A program made the translations under genes and the position numbers. Of a stretch of DNA of 64,000 nt, positions 24,067 through 33,305 are shown piece after piece. The stretch's first letter is position 1, and each line of letters opens with the position of its first letter. The notes beneath the pieces are model-generated. The model worked only from the letters and a program-made list of their open reading frames with translations, made no database searches and was not told the DNA's origin. Source of the stretch: RHLJ01 sp965601955 (GTDB taxonomy: Bacteria > Bacteroidota > Rhodothermia > Balneolales > Balneolaceae); the NCBI GenBank assembly GCA_965601955.1, contig OZ271855.1, forward strand, positions 2,232,001-2,296,000. Direction: 5' to 3'.

Positions 24067-27051
24067 TTAAAGAAGTCCATACCTTGTGATTTCCTCAGTG
24101 CTTTCTACCTCATCAGCTGGTAATAGAGGGAAAGGAGTTCCCTGAAGCATAGCATTGATATTTCCCATCATCTCTTCCGCTTCCGTAAGATTACCTGATT
24201 TGTATAAAGCGAATTGAGTAATAACAAGATACTGGCGTATTTGCATAACTTCCTGCCCGAGGCTTTGGGCTCTTTGTCCCAGCGCATTGATTTGCGGACG
24301 AAGTTTGCGTTGTGTATTTATATCACCAGTTCTGCGTGCTGCATCAAATTCTGCACTTAATTCTTCCGCTCTAACCTGAGCATTCATGAATTCATCGAAG
24401 TTGTTAGTGAATTCTGTTTCAATATTGTCCTTAATCTTCAATGCCAGTCTTCCTGCATCCTCCATTTTGCCAAGTGTAATATAATTGGTGGCAAAAAGAG
24501 CCTGGAGGTTAAAGTTTTGCTCATCGGCGCGGAAAGGAAGTTTTTCCTCTGCCATTTTCAAATAAAAGGCAGCGCTGTCAGGTTGATCCTGGGATTTGAA
24601 AGTCTCCGCTAACTGAAGGAAGGTATATCTATAGTTCCCCAACATGCGGCGGATATTCTCATCAAAATATACGTCCGGGTTATTCCACTCTTTGAAACTG
24701 AAGTCTCGCAATCTGCGGGTATGAATTTCAGGGTCTATATATCCCATATACCTGGATTCCGTTTTCTTTGGGATAACTCTATAGGCCTTACCTTCTGTTC
24801 TAAAGTAGTCTTCCATACCAAGCATGCTTGGAGTGGATACCGTATTGGCAAAGTAAACAGGCCGTAACCAGTCGTTTGACTGAAGAATCTCGAGGATCAT
24901 CAAATCCTGAACCTGCATGTAATAAACCCCATTACCCTGGGCATCCTGGCCATACAAACGTCCATTTACTCTCCAGTTCATGGCATTATCCAATGAATCT
25001 ACAGGCATTTCAAAATCTGTACCGGATTGAAGTATTGGAAGTGCAGTATCAGGTGTTACACCAATTGCTTCTTTGTACTCAAAATCTCCTGAGAACGCTT
25101 GTCTAAGCATGTCTTTATCAACGGGGATATTGATGTTTTTTGGTTCCCATCGGTCAATTCTTGAAGTGATAATGTCTACTTCTTCATCCGTGAGATCTAT
25201 TGGGAGAGGAGCAGATTCATGTGACCACTGGTTTTTTAATTGTTTGATGTACCAGTCGGTATTCAAAAGGCTTAAACACACAATTCTAACATCGGTTCGT
25301 ACCCCTTCAACTTCCTGGGCATACCAAAGAGGGAAGGTGTCATTATCACCATTGGTAAATACAATAGCATTCGGGGCCAGGGAATTAAGAAGGTTTTTGG
25401 CGTAATCCGGAGCTACATATCGATTGCTTCTGTCATGATCATCCCAATTTTCTGACCCCATTAAAATGGGTGACCCAATCAGGCATAGCCCGATCACTCC
25501 ATAACTTACGAGCTTATTATCCTTCGTATAGTTTTTCAGGAGGTCAATAATTCCGGTTACTCCCATACCTACCCATATGGCAAAGGCAAAGAAGGAACCT
25601 ACATAGGCATAGTCACGTTCCCTCGGTTGATAGGGGTCTTGATTTAGGAATATTATAATGGCGACCCCCGTAACTATGAAAAGGGTGAGTATGGCTGAGG
25701 CCCTCCTCCAATCTGATGAAAAGTGGAAGACCATACCGAATAACCCCAGGAGAAACGGAATAAAGAAGAAGGCATTACTGGCTTTATTATTTGGATATTT
25801 TTCTTCCTCAAAACCAGACCGCCAACCGGTATCCTGTATATCAGCTTCGCGACCAATAAAATTCCAGTTAAAGTAACGGATATACATATGGTTGATCTGG
25901 TAGTCCCAGAAGTAGCTCCAGTCACTGTCATAGCGGGCATAAAAAGCTAAATCACGTGGATCCTGAGAATGCCTTCTTGGAAATAATGCCTCTGCATTTG
26001 GATCAACCTGTCCCGTGACGTTGTCAAAATTTCTACCTCTGAAAATTGGAGTATCCCCATATTGTTCCCGTTTCAGGTATTTAACAAAATCCTCAACGGT
26101 TTCAGGGTCGTTTTCATCAATTGGAGGATCTGCAATGGATCGGATCATTATAACGGAATACGAAGAGTAGCCAATCACAATCATTGCATAGCTAATCAAC
26201 GCGATGTTCGCTAACCTGTATTTGTTCTTGTGCGTGTAGTAAATCCCACCGGCCAAAGAAGCCAACACGATGCCCACGAAAAGTAAGGGGCCAATCAATC
26301 CATAGGTTACATTTCCAACTTTACCGGACCAGTCAGGTAGTACCTGGATGGTAAATGGGTATACCGCCAAAAATGCAAATACAGTTATGGCTCCCATGAT
26401 TGTAAAGGAGATGAGGGTAAAGTCTCGTTTCTTGAAGTAAACAATAAGTGCCACAAAGAAAATGGCTAGCAGGTTCAGGAGGTGAACCCCGATTGCCAGA
26501 CCAAACATATACGCTATAAGAACTAGCCAACGCTCGTTATAAGGCTTCTCATGATTCTCAGACCATTTAAGAGCGAGCCATACTACTATTGCTGTAAAGA
26601 ATATTGACATAGCATATACCTCGGCTTCAACAGCGCTAAACCAAAAGGTATCGGTAACAGAGAAGGTGAGTGCACCTACTACTGCGCCTCCATACATTCC
26701 AATTTTATCAATGGCAGACATTTGATCTGGATGCCCTCGAAACTCACGCACTAAACGTACAATAATGAGATACAAAAGCATCACTGTAAGAGCTGAAGAA
26801 AGGGCACTCAGGAAATTTATACTCACAGCTACATATTCAACGGGCATAAACATAGAGGCCAATCTACCCATCAAAGAATAGAGAGGTGCACCCGGAGGGT
26901 GATTAACCTGTAAACCATGGGCAACGGCAATGAATTCACCGGCATCCCAAAAACTGGCTGTAGGTGCTAGAGTAAGTGAGTAGATGATGAGGGAAACGAG
27001 GAATGTAAAAAGGGCTAAATATTTATTCGTCGTTTTATGATCTGAAAACAT
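24067..27051 (-). CDS. DUF2723 polytopic membrane protein (TMEM260/O-mannosyltransferase-like)
   Basis: 994 residues. The N-terminus has the DUF2723 signature: LTLAPTASFWDAGEFIAVAH then GLQVNHPPGAPLYSLMGRL, including the acidic residue expected in the first external loop of GT-C enzymes. About a dozen membrane helices span residues 10-540. A soluble region with TPR-like helices forms the last 400 residues. DUF2723 proteins resemble eukaryotic TMEM260, an O-mannosyltransferase, and are near-universal in Bacteroidota. A role in glycosylating exported proteins fits but is unproven here. It is divergent from the sodium-dependent transporter gene. Confidence 0.85.
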   Translation of the reverse strand: MFSDHKTTNKYLALFTFLVSLIIYSLTLAPTASFWDAGEFIAVAHGLQVNHPPGAPLYSLMGRLASMFMPVEYVAVSINFLSALSSALTVMLLYLIIVRLVREFRGHPDQMSAIDKIGMYGGAVVGALTFSVTDTFWFSAVEAEVYAMSIFFTAIVVWLALKWSENHEKPYNERWLVLIAYMFGLAIGVHLLNLLAIFFVALIVYFKKRDFTLISFTIMGAITVFAFLAVYPFTIQVLPDWSGKVGNVTYGLIGPLLFVGIVLASLAGGIYYTHKNKYRLANIALISYAMIVIGYSSYSVIMIRSIADPPIDENDPETVEDFVKYLKREQYGDTPIFRGRNFDNVTGQVDPNAEALFPRRHSQDPRDLAFYARYDSDWSYFWDYQINHMYIRYFNWNFIGREADIQDTGWRSGFEEEKYPNNKASNAFFFIPFLLGLFGMVFHFSSDWRRASAILTLFIVTGVAIIIFLNQDPYQPRERDYAYVGSFFAFAIWVGMGVTGIIDLLKNYTKDNKLVSYGVIGLCLIGSPILMGSENWDDHDRSNRYVAPDYAKNLLNSLAPNAIVFTNGDNDTFPLWYAQEVEGVRTDVRIVCLSLLNTDWYIKQLKNQWSHESAPLPIDLTDEEVDIITSRIDRWEPKNINIPVDKDMLRQAFSGDFEYKEAIGVTPDTALPILQSGTDFEMPVDSLDNAMNWRVNGRLYGQDAQGNGVYYMQVQDLMILEILQSNDWLRPVYFANTVSTPSMLGMEDYFRTEGKAYRVIPKKTESRYMGYIDPEIHTRRLRDFSFKEWNNPDVYFDENIRRMLGNYRYTFLQLAETFKSQDQPDSAAFYLKMAEEKLPFRADEQNFNLQALFATNYITLGKMEDAGRLALKIKDNIETEFTNNFDEFMNAQVRAEELSAEFDAARRTGDINTQRKLRPQINALGQRAQSLGQEVMQIRQYLVITQFALYKSGNLTEAEEMMGNINAMLQGTPFPLLPADEVESTEEITRYGLL

Positions 27052-27218
27052 GTATATATTATCCGGCTGAAAGTTTTAGTCGAGCAATAACCAATTATTT
27101 AGCTTACAATGATAGGAATAGCCTTAATCTATTCAAAATTGATAGCATGAATTTACGAAGCAATTGCCCTTCAAAACGAAGCTTTTTTGGCACTATTTTC
27201 TAATTAACATTTATTTGC

Positions 27219-28709
27219 ATGGTGGGGAATCCCAAAGAACGGTTTTCATCTAAACTAGGACTAATCTTAAGTGTGTTGGGCATTGCTATTGGCACCGGAA
27301 ATATCTGGAGATTTCCGAGAATAGCAGCCCAGAATGGAGGGGAGGAAGGTGCAGGGGCTTTTCTCATTGCCTGGTTGTGTTTTCTTTTCCTGTGGTCAAT
27401 ACCTCTCATTATTGCAGAATATGGTATTGGTAGGAGCGGTAGAAAGGGGGTAATTGGATCATTTTCTGAACTGATCGGAAAGAATAAAGGCTGGATGGGT
27501 GGTTTCATCGGTTTCGTGGCCACAGCTATTATGTTCTATTACAGTGTCGTAGCCGGTTGGTGTTTATTCTACCTGATCCAGTCTATTTCTGGGGGGCTTC
27601 CGGATAGTTATACAGCTTCTCTCCAGGTTTGGGATACTTTTCAGGCCAATGGATTACCGGTAGCTTTTCATGCGGTAATTATGTTAGCCGGAGCATTTGT
27701 TGTAATCAAAGGTATTGCATCTATTGAGCGAGTAAACAAAGTGTTAATCCCCTCATTATTAGTAGTAATACTTGTCTCTTTAGTGAAGTCTCTAACTCTG
27801 GAAGGAAGTGGAGAGGGCTTAAAGTATCTGTTCACTCCTGATTGGTCTACATTAAAAAGCCCAAAAATCTGGCTTGAGGCGCTTACTCAAAATGCGTGGG
27901 ATACGGGTGCTGCCTGGGGTTTGATCCTCACCTATGCCTGTTATATGAGAAAATCTGATGACGTAACAATCAGTGCCTTCCAAACTGGAATTGGTAATAA
28001 TGTAATTTCACTCTTAGCTGCTGTCATCATCTTTTCTACCGTATTTGGGACCCTGGGCTCAAGTATGAGCAATGCTGAGATTTTAGATGTGATGAAGACT
28101 TCAGGCCCTGCAAGTACCGGGCTTACCTTTATTTGGATGCCTCAGCTATTTGCCTCAATGACAGGAGGAGGAATCTTCTCCGTACTTTTCTTTTTAGGCC
28201 TCACATTTGCAGCGTTTAGCTCATTAATTTCGATGATTGAGCTCGCAGTTAAAGTGTTTGTGGAACTTGGGATGGCACGGAAAAAAGCCACTATTTATGT
28301 AGCAGGAGCAGGTTTTCTATTTGGAATTCCATCAGCATTAAATCTCACATTCTTTGCTAACCAGGATTTTGTTTGGGGGGTAGGGCTTATGGTTTCCGGA
28401 GCTTTCATCTCTTACGCGGTGATCTCTTATGGAGCTGAGAAATTCAGAACTAATCTTGTTAATACCGAAGAATCAAAAACAAAATTAGGTTCCTGGTGGA
28501 CGATCATCATTCGATATATCGTCCCTGTAGAAGTTATAACCTTGTTGATTTGGTGGATGTACCTAAGTGCTACAGAATATGCTCCGGATACCTGGTATAA
28601 TCCGTTTAGTCCATTTTCGGTAGCTACAGTAGTGATTCAGTGGGCAATCGCGCTTGCACTGGTTTACTTCTTCAACAAGAGAATAATAGCTAAAGCTGAA
28701 GCTAGTTGA
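27219..28709 (+). CDS. Sodium-dependent transporter (neurotransmitter:sodium symporter family)
   Basis: 496 residues with 12 predicted membrane helices. Helix 1 carries the family motif GIAIGTGNIWRFPRIAAQNGG, including the unwound GxGNxWRFP segment that holds substrate and sodium. Helix 6-8 regions also match (TFAAFSSLISMIE). Bacterial homologues such as LeuT, MhsT and TnaT move amino acids with sodium; the substrate here cannot be inferred. The gene stands alone on the plus strand, and its stop overlaps the convergent PH-domain gene by 8 bases. Confidence 0.92.
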   Translation: MVGNPKERFSSKLGLILSVLGIAIGTGNIWRFPRIAAQNGGEEGAGAFLIAWLCFLFLWSIPLIIAEYGIGRSGRKGVIGSFSELIGKNKGWMGGFIGFVATAIMFYYSVVAGWCLFYLIQSISGGLPDSYTASLQVWDTFQANGLPVAFHAVIMLAGAFVVIKGIASIERVNKVLIPSLLVVILVSLVKSLTLEGSGEGLKYLFTPDWSTLKSPKIWLEALTQNAWDTGAAWGLILTYACYMRKSDDVTISAFQTGIGNNVISLLAAVIIFSTVFGTLGSSMSNAEILDVMKTSGPASTGLTFIWMPQLFASMTGGGIFSVLFFLGLTFAAFSSLISMIELAVKVFVELGMARKKATIYVAGAGFLFGIPSALNLTFFANQDFVWGVGLMVSGAFISYAVISYGAEKFRTNLVNTEESKTKLGSWWTIIIRYIVPVEVITLLIWWMYLSATEYAPDTWYNPFSPFSVATVVIQWAIALALVYFFNKRIIAKAEAS

Positions 28710-29229
28710 TTTTACCTTCGATTCGCTGAAGTGAGTCCCTTATTTCCTTAAGAACTTCAACCATGGATTCGTCACCCTGAGGGGAGGCTCCGCTCTGATT
28801 ATCTGTGACTTTGTCTCTTTGATCAAATACCAGCTGCCTGAATTCGTGCGCATCAACTATTCCAATTAAGCTCAGGTCCGCAGAAGCAGTAGCTGAGTTT
28901 CCTGCAGTTTCTATTTTGAGAATGCTAAGTCCAAAGCTGCGTAGTAAAGGACCTTCCCTAAAAGTGATATCCTGGATTTTATCCAAAGGAATTGTTTTCT
29001 CGATTTGTACAAGGAATCCTTTTTTGAATCTTAGCGAACGGGTTGTAAGCTCACATTCTAGTCGTTCGTAATATTTATTGATAAAAAACGGAGCAATAAT
29101 TACCCAAAGAGGAATAATTGGGATAGTTATTATTGATACAAGCAGGATGAATAAACCATACAGATTTAGGTATGTTTTAAGCTTAGGGTTGAATTCTGCT
29201 TCTTTTAGTACAACAGCTTTTTGGGACAT
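28702..29229 (-). CDS. Bacterial PH-domain (bPH2/YdbS-like) membrane protein
   Basis: 175 residues. Two close membrane helices (about 20-60) sit at the front, followed by a bPH2 domain with the pattern YYERLECELTTRSLRFKKG and IPLDKIQDITFREGPLLRSF, including the conserved IQDI and LRSFG motifs. The last 40 residues are polar and helical. YdbS/YdbT-type proteins sit in the inner membrane with poorly defined roles. The 3' end overlaps the transporter gene tail to tail. Confidence 0.85.
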   Translation of the reverse strand: MSQKAVVLKEAEFNPKLKTYLNLYGLFILLVSIITIPIIPLWVIIAPFFINKYYERLECELTTRSLRFKKGFLVQIEKTIPLDKIQDITFREGPLLRSFGLSILKIETAGNSATASADLSLIGIVDAHEFRQLVFDQRDKVTDNQSGASPQGDESMVEVLKEIRDSLQRIEGKIN

Positions 29230-29250
29230 AGAAGATTAAATAGTTAGATA

Positions 29251-29276
29251 AAAAAAAGGCGCTCAATGAACGCCTC
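29251..29276 (-). terminator. Rho-independent terminator after msrB
   Basis: On the minus strand a stem AGGCG/CGCCT with a 9-base loop is followed by eight T residues. It lies 32 bases after the msrB stop and before the PH-domain gene, which separates the two transcripts. Confidence 0.7.
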
Positions 29277-29307
29277 AAATAAATCCTTTTTTGGGATAAG
29301 ATGAAAT

Positions 29308-29865
29308 CTAGTTTTCAGCAACTTCAGGTATTTTGTCGCGATCGACTAACTTCATTGCTGCAGAGTTCATACAATAACGAAGTCCTGTAGGGTGGGGCCC
29401 GTCATCGAACACATGTCCAAGATGTCCTCCGCAATTGGAACATACGATTTCGGTGCGAACCATAAATAAACTACGGTCTTCCAGTTCAACTACTAAGGAG
29501 TCGTCAATTGGTTGCCAAAAGCTTGGCCAGCCGGTACCGCTTTTGTATTTATGTTTAGAGTCATAAAGTATCTGTCCACAACCGGCACAAACATAAATGC
29601 CATCTTCTTTTGAGTCGAAGTATTCATTTACATATGGGAATTCAGTCCCTTTTTTCCGAAGAATGCGGAACTGAGCTGGAGTTAAAATCTCTTTCCACTC
29701 CGCTTCAGTTTTTTGGTAAGGAAAAGTAGGCACAGTATCGAGCATAGCTTCAAACGTATGGTCATGATTATGATCATGGTTGTGATGGTCATCTTCGTGT
29801 GATTTAGACGAAGCAACGATCACTACAAGGATCAAAGGCAATAAAAGGTAGATTTGTCTAGGCAT
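29308..29865 (-). CDS. msrB: Exported methionine-R-sulfoxide reductase MsrB
   Basis: 185 residues. A signal/anchor (residues 4-19) leads to a His/Asp-rich linker HEDDHHNHDHNHDHT (23-37), then the full MsrB domain. Two zinc CxxC pairs (CAGC and CSNC) are present, as are SGTGWPSFW and the catalytic Cys165 in LRYCMNS. It reduces oxidised methionine in proteins, here probably in the periplasm or on the membrane surface. The His-rich linker may bind metal ions and is not part of the standard family. A terminator at 29251 ends the transcript. Confidence 0.95.
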   Translation of the reverse strand: MPRQIYLLLPLILVVIVASSKSHEDDHHNHDHNHDHTFEAMLDTVPTFPYQKTEAEWKEILTPAQFRILRKKGTEFPYVNEYFDSKEDGIYVCAGCGQILYDSKHKYKSGTGWPSFWQPIDDSLVVELEDRSLFMVRTEIVCSNCGGHLGHVFDDGPHPTGLRYCMNSAAMKLVDRDKIPEVAEN

Positions 29866-29955
29866 CGTTATGGTTTTTTGTTTTTAACATTTATGCTATA
29901 AATAATCATTCCTATGACTATTTATCATCACAAAACCATAACAATTCAGATTTGT

Positions 29956-31431
29956 CTACCAATCTAATTCCCAATTATTGAACTCATCTTCAAGCAATGG
30001 GAGATTCTTTTGATGAAATACTCTTACACCTATGGTGAATCCAACCCAGAACCGATATTGCCTTCCCTTAGCTGAGGGAGACCAAAGGCTGTACCAGGTG
30101 TAATCGTTTGTATTATCAACTCTTGTAACCTGCATATTTATGCTTGGTCCACCAAATACGGACGCGCCGTTTCCAAACCTCTTACCAAGCATATATTTAT
30201 AGGTGAAAATTCGGTTTTTAGTTCGATCCCAATCACCTTCGAACAGATGGAATACACTAAACTCCTGGTTGACGAATAGGGTAGTACTCTCAACGTTTTC
30301 AAAAGAATCCTGGATGTTTTTTTCTAGAGCCACTGCAAGGCCAACTCGATAAACATCCCTATCTAGCAGAGTGTTATATCCAAAAAGGAGGGAGTTATAC
30401 ACTCGATAAGTTCCGGTAGTAATGCCAACATCTGTCCAACCTGCATCAGAGAAACGGGTTTCCACATTGCCTCTTCCATTGCCATAAATACTTAACAACC
30501 CAATAGGAACTCCTTCAAATTCTTTAGCAATGTTTATTAAGCCAATCTGAAGGCCCATCGCTTCTTTAGAATAGTTTACAGCAGCAAACTGCAGGCCTTC
30601 TAGGTTATCGGCTATATTTGCAATTCCAGCTGCTGATAATCCTTCAATATCTCTTGCGATATTAAAACCTCCTGAAGCAACCAGCCCGCTTACATTACGT
30701 TCTGCATAATTCAGGAAGCCAGAAGCCAATAGCCCTTCAATAGATCCTCTTGAAATGTTCGCAACCCCAGCAGCCTGTAATCCTGAGATGTCATTGTCTG
30801 CAAAATTAATTCCCCCCGTTGCCTGGAAGCCTTCTACATCGTCTCCCGCGTAATTGAACAACGGAGCTACCTGAAGCCCTGATAAATCTCGTTTCGTATA
30901 GTTGAAAACTCCAGCCGCATGTAGCCCTTCGATATCTCGTTGGCTAATATTTGCAACCCCAGCAAGCTGCAAACCTGATGAGCCTCTTTTGGAATAATTT
31001 ATTCCACCACTAAAATGAAGTCCTTCAAGCCAATCATTAGAAATATTTGCAAGTCCTGATAGCTGGATTCCTGACATATCCCGTTCCGAGAAGTTAATTA
31101 ACCCGGATACATTAAAACCTGCCATATCTCCACTGGTCACATTAGCAAGTCCTGATAACTGGAAGCCATGTGCGTAATATTTATTGTAGTTGAACAGGGG
31201 AGCGAATTCATAACCGTCCAAACCGCCATGATATCCTGCCAATAAGTTGATAGAATATTTGGCAGAATAATCCAGGGTTTTTGCACCATTAGTGCTGATA
31301 GGTGGAAATAGAGTTACCCGCCATTTTCTGTATTCAAGATCGGAGGAATACGTTTGTGCTTGTGAGGGTAAACTTAGAAGAGGAGTTAAGAAAAGAAGAA
31401 ATAGTGCCCGTAAAGTAAATTGACGAATCAT
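29956..31431 (-). CDS. Surface protein with 16-residue repeats (LA_2272-like)
   Basis: 491 residues with a signal peptide (cleavage near SQA/Q). From residue 73 to about 310 there are some 15 consecutive repeats: eleven of exactly 16 residues, then 15s and 14s. The consensus is G-L-x-x-A-G-x-x-N-[IY]-x-x-x-D-[IL]-[ES], for example GLQLAGVANISQRDIE. Alternate repeats end in E or S, giving a 32-residue super-period. The last 170 residues look like outer-membrane strands and end in an aromatic-rich segment. This resembles the LA_2272 surface-repeat family. A beta-solenoid or part of a barrel is likely; function is unknown. Confidence 0.75.
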   Translation of the reverse strand: MIRQFTLRALFLLFLTPLLSLPSQAQTYSSDLEYRKWRVTLFPPISTNGAKTLDYSAKYSINLLAGYHGGLDGYEFAPLFNYNKYYAHGFQLSGLANVTSGDMAGFNVSGLINFSERDMSGIQLSGLANISNDWLEGLHFSGGINYSKRGSSGLQLAGVANISQRDIEGLHAAGVFNYTKRDLSGLQVAPLFNYAGDDVEGFQATGGINFADNDISGLQAAGVANISRGSIEGLLASGFLNYAERNVSGLVASGGFNIARDIEGLSAAGIANIADNLEGLQFAAVNYSKEAMGLQIGLINIAKEFEGVPIGLLSIYGNGRGNVETRFSDAGWTDVGITTGTYRVYNSLLFGYNTLLDRDVYRVGLAVALEKNIQDSFENVESTTLFVNQEFSVFHLFEGDWDRTKNRIFTYKYMLGKRFGNGASVFGGPSINMQVTRVDNTNDYTWYSLWSPSAKGRQYRFWVGFTIGVRVFHQKNLPLLEDEFNNWELDW

Positions 31432-31518
31432 AGTGCGAATGAGATTACCATTAAACTCAACGCACTACGAAGATGTTTTTAAAAGTTTCAGCCCTTAGGT
31501 AGTTGTTACAGTATTTAA

Positions 31519-32019
31519 CTAATCGCCAAGTACATCATTCCACATAACCACCTCATCTACACTATTAAGTAGTTCTTTATATTCGCCAATAATAGTTATG
31601 GAATTTATGGTATCACCTTGCTGAATCTGGTTCACTACAGCCTGATCTTCTTCTGATACTACTTCACCAAAAACGCTATGACGACCGTCAAGCCAGGGAG
31701 TTGGTATATGGGTAATAAAAAACTGGCTTCCGTTTGTACCCGGTCCGGCGTTTGCCATCGACAATTTACCAGGGGCATCATGCAAAAGTTCAGGATCGAA
31801 TTCGTCTTCAAACCTGTATCCGGGTCCACCTCGGCCATCTCCGTTTGGGCAACCTCCCTGGATCATAAAATCAGGAATCACACGATGAAAATTCAATCCG
31901 TTATAGTATCCCCGTTGTACCAGGTTAACAAAATTGGCTACTGTTTTGGGGGTTTTATCAGGGAATAATGTGAGGTTAATAATTCCCTTTGAGGTATCAA
32001 ATTTTGCTTGTAATGCCAT
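31519..32019 (-). CDS. Cyclophilin-type peptidyl-prolyl cis-trans isomerase
   Basis: 166 residues, no signal peptide, so probably cytoplasmic. Family motifs are FHRVIPDFMIQGGCPNGDG (active-site Arg and Gln), GPGTNGSQFFITHIPTPWLD and LDGRHSVFGEV. It catalyses proline isomerisation during folding. The next upstream gene on the minus strand (32023) ends 3 bases before its start, so they are in one transcript with two envelope genes and a cold-shock gene. Confidence 0.93.
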   Translation of the reverse strand: MALQAKFDTSKGIINLTLFPDKTPKTVANFVNLVQRGYYNGLNFHRVIPDFMIQGGCPNGDGRGGPGYRFEDEFDPELLHDAPGKLSMANAGPGTNGSQFFITHIPTPWLDGRHSVFGEVVSEEDQAVVNQIQQGDTINSITIIGEYKELLNSVDEVVMWNDVLGD

Positions 32020-32022
32020 AAT

Positions 32023-32634
32023 TTATTGTGATAGAATGATTGAGATAAATAGAAAATTTGAATCAACTCCCGGATTCTGCTTTCCTGTTTGAGCGTTAGA
32101 AATGTGATGGAATTTATAACCGAATGCTAAAGAAAAAAAGTGGTCATTCGCCAGTACCAAAGATGGTTCAATTTCAAAGGTAAAGTTAAACTGGCGACCC
32201 TTATCTGTCGGAAAATCTTGGTTCATGATCATTACCCCACCTGATGTATTCAGTTGAAGTTCAAATATGCGTGAAATTGGTAGGTAGGTGACCAAACCTA
32301 TAGGTGAAAAACCAAATCCCGATGCAATATCTTTTTCTTTTCCATCATCTCTTTTTTCATAATCGTAATAGATATAGGGAGTAATGCCAACCTGGTAATA
32401 AACAGGAAAGCCCTTGAAGGTATGTGCTGTTTTCCTTTGGTATCTAAGTTGAGTAATGGTTGTTTGTGAATTAGGGGTCTTGCCCAGAAGTTTTACTGAT
32501 TGTGGAGAATAACCAGCAAAGATTGAGAACTTGTGCTGTGTGCTGGTCTTATCCTGGATTTGTCCGTTTACTGAAGTTGTAAGAAATAATGCCAGCATGC
32601 TTACTAGAAGTGCTGGTCTCCTACTTTTTGGCAT
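32023..32634 (-). CDS. Small outer-membrane beta-barrel-like protein
   Basis: 203 residues. The signal peptide ends near VNG/Q. The mature part alternates hydrophobic and polar residues typical of beta strands (HKFSIFAGYSPQSVKLLG, PVYYQVGITPYIYYDYE, FNFTFEIEPSLVLAND) and ends in FLFISIILSQ. It resembles acyloxyacyl-hydrolase/PagL-like small barrels in shape, but I see no catalytic motif that would secure that. It overlaps the 3' end of the gene at 32621 by 14 bases. Confidence 0.55.
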   Translation of the reverse strand: MPKSRRPALLVSMLALFLTTSVNGQIQDKTSTQHKFSIFAGYSPQSVKLLGKTPNSQTTITQLRYQRKTAHTFKGFPVYYQVGITPYIYYDYEKRDDGKEKDIASGFGFSPIGLVTYLPISRIFELQLNTSGGVMIMNQDFPTDKGRQFNFTFEIEPSLVLANDHFFSLAFGYKFHHISNAQTGKQNPGVDSNFLFISIILSQ

Positions 32635-32959
32635 GTAAATTTGTTTTTGTTTGTTTGAATTGATCGACTGAGGAAAGTATCCATATCAAAACCCAGGCCC
32701 CACCGAGATAGTATTGCTGATAGATCAAAAGAGATAAAACAGAGAGGAGGTAAATAGTGTGATAGAACCAGACAGGTACTTCTTTGTTAGTCGATCGGGA
32801 TTGTAGGAAACTCACAAAAAAAGAAAGGATTTTGCCAAAGAGCAAAATCCCTGTATATATCCAAATGGCTATTCCAAGCCCGGAGTAGTTAGTAGTACAA
32901 AAGAGAAGAATTAGGAGAAGAGACAGGATGTCAACAATGACATGTTTAATCCAGTACAT
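32621..32959 (-). CDS. Small membrane protein of unknown function
   Basis: 112 residues with three or four predicted membrane helices (about 8-22, 28-48, 65-83 and 85-98) and a basic C-terminus. No family is recognised. It lies between the cold-shock gene (5 bases upstream) and the barrel gene (overlapping), so it is part of a four-gene minus-strand run. Confidence 0.6.
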   Translation of the reverse strand: MYWIKHVIVDILSLLLILLFCTTNYSGLGIAIWIYTGILLFGKILSFFVSFLQSRSTNKEVPVWFYHTIYLLSVLSLLIYQQYYLGGAWVLIWILSSVDQFKQTKTNLHAKK

Positions 32960-32964
32960 CTAAA

Positions 32965-33213
32965 TTAGAAGTAATCCTCATCTTCAACAGTTCCAACCAA
33001 AGAAACGTCTCGAGCTAATAAGCCCTTATCACCTGAATCCAAAATAAATTCAACCTTTTCGCCACGTTTCAATTTTTTAAAGCCCTCAGAATTGATCTCA
33101 GAATAGTGGACAAATATTTCCTCTTCCTGATCCTGATCTGAGCTTATGAAACCATAACCTTTTATGTTATGAAACCACTTAACAGTTCCGGTTTGTTTTT
33201 CTTTAGACGACAT
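32965..33213 (-). CDS. Cold-shock domain protein
   Basis: 82 residues. RNP1-like motif KGYGFI and RNP2-like motif EIFVHYSEI, preceded by GTVKWFHNI, define a CspA-type OB fold that binds single-stranded RNA/DNA. It has an N-terminal MSSKEKQT extension and an acidic tail (VEDEDYF) compared with minimal Csp proteins. It probably heads the transcript that continues into the small membrane and barrel genes. Confidence 0.93.
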   Translation of the reverse strand: MSSKEKQTGTVKWFHNIKGYGFISSDQDQEEEIFVHYSEINSEGFKKLKRGEKVEFILDSGDKGLLARDVSLVGTVEDEDYF

Positions 33214-33305
33214 ATTATTTCCTTATTTCTGACCCGACAAAGACAGTAAGCAAATAAAACGCTAATACCTATGTATATCAAGTTAAAATTTAATATTTGA
33301 TTTTT

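Noticed and set aside
24067..27051. DUF2723 protein as part of the Pel-like system
   Set aside because: It lies 7.5 kb away on the other strand, and this family is near-universal in the phylum.
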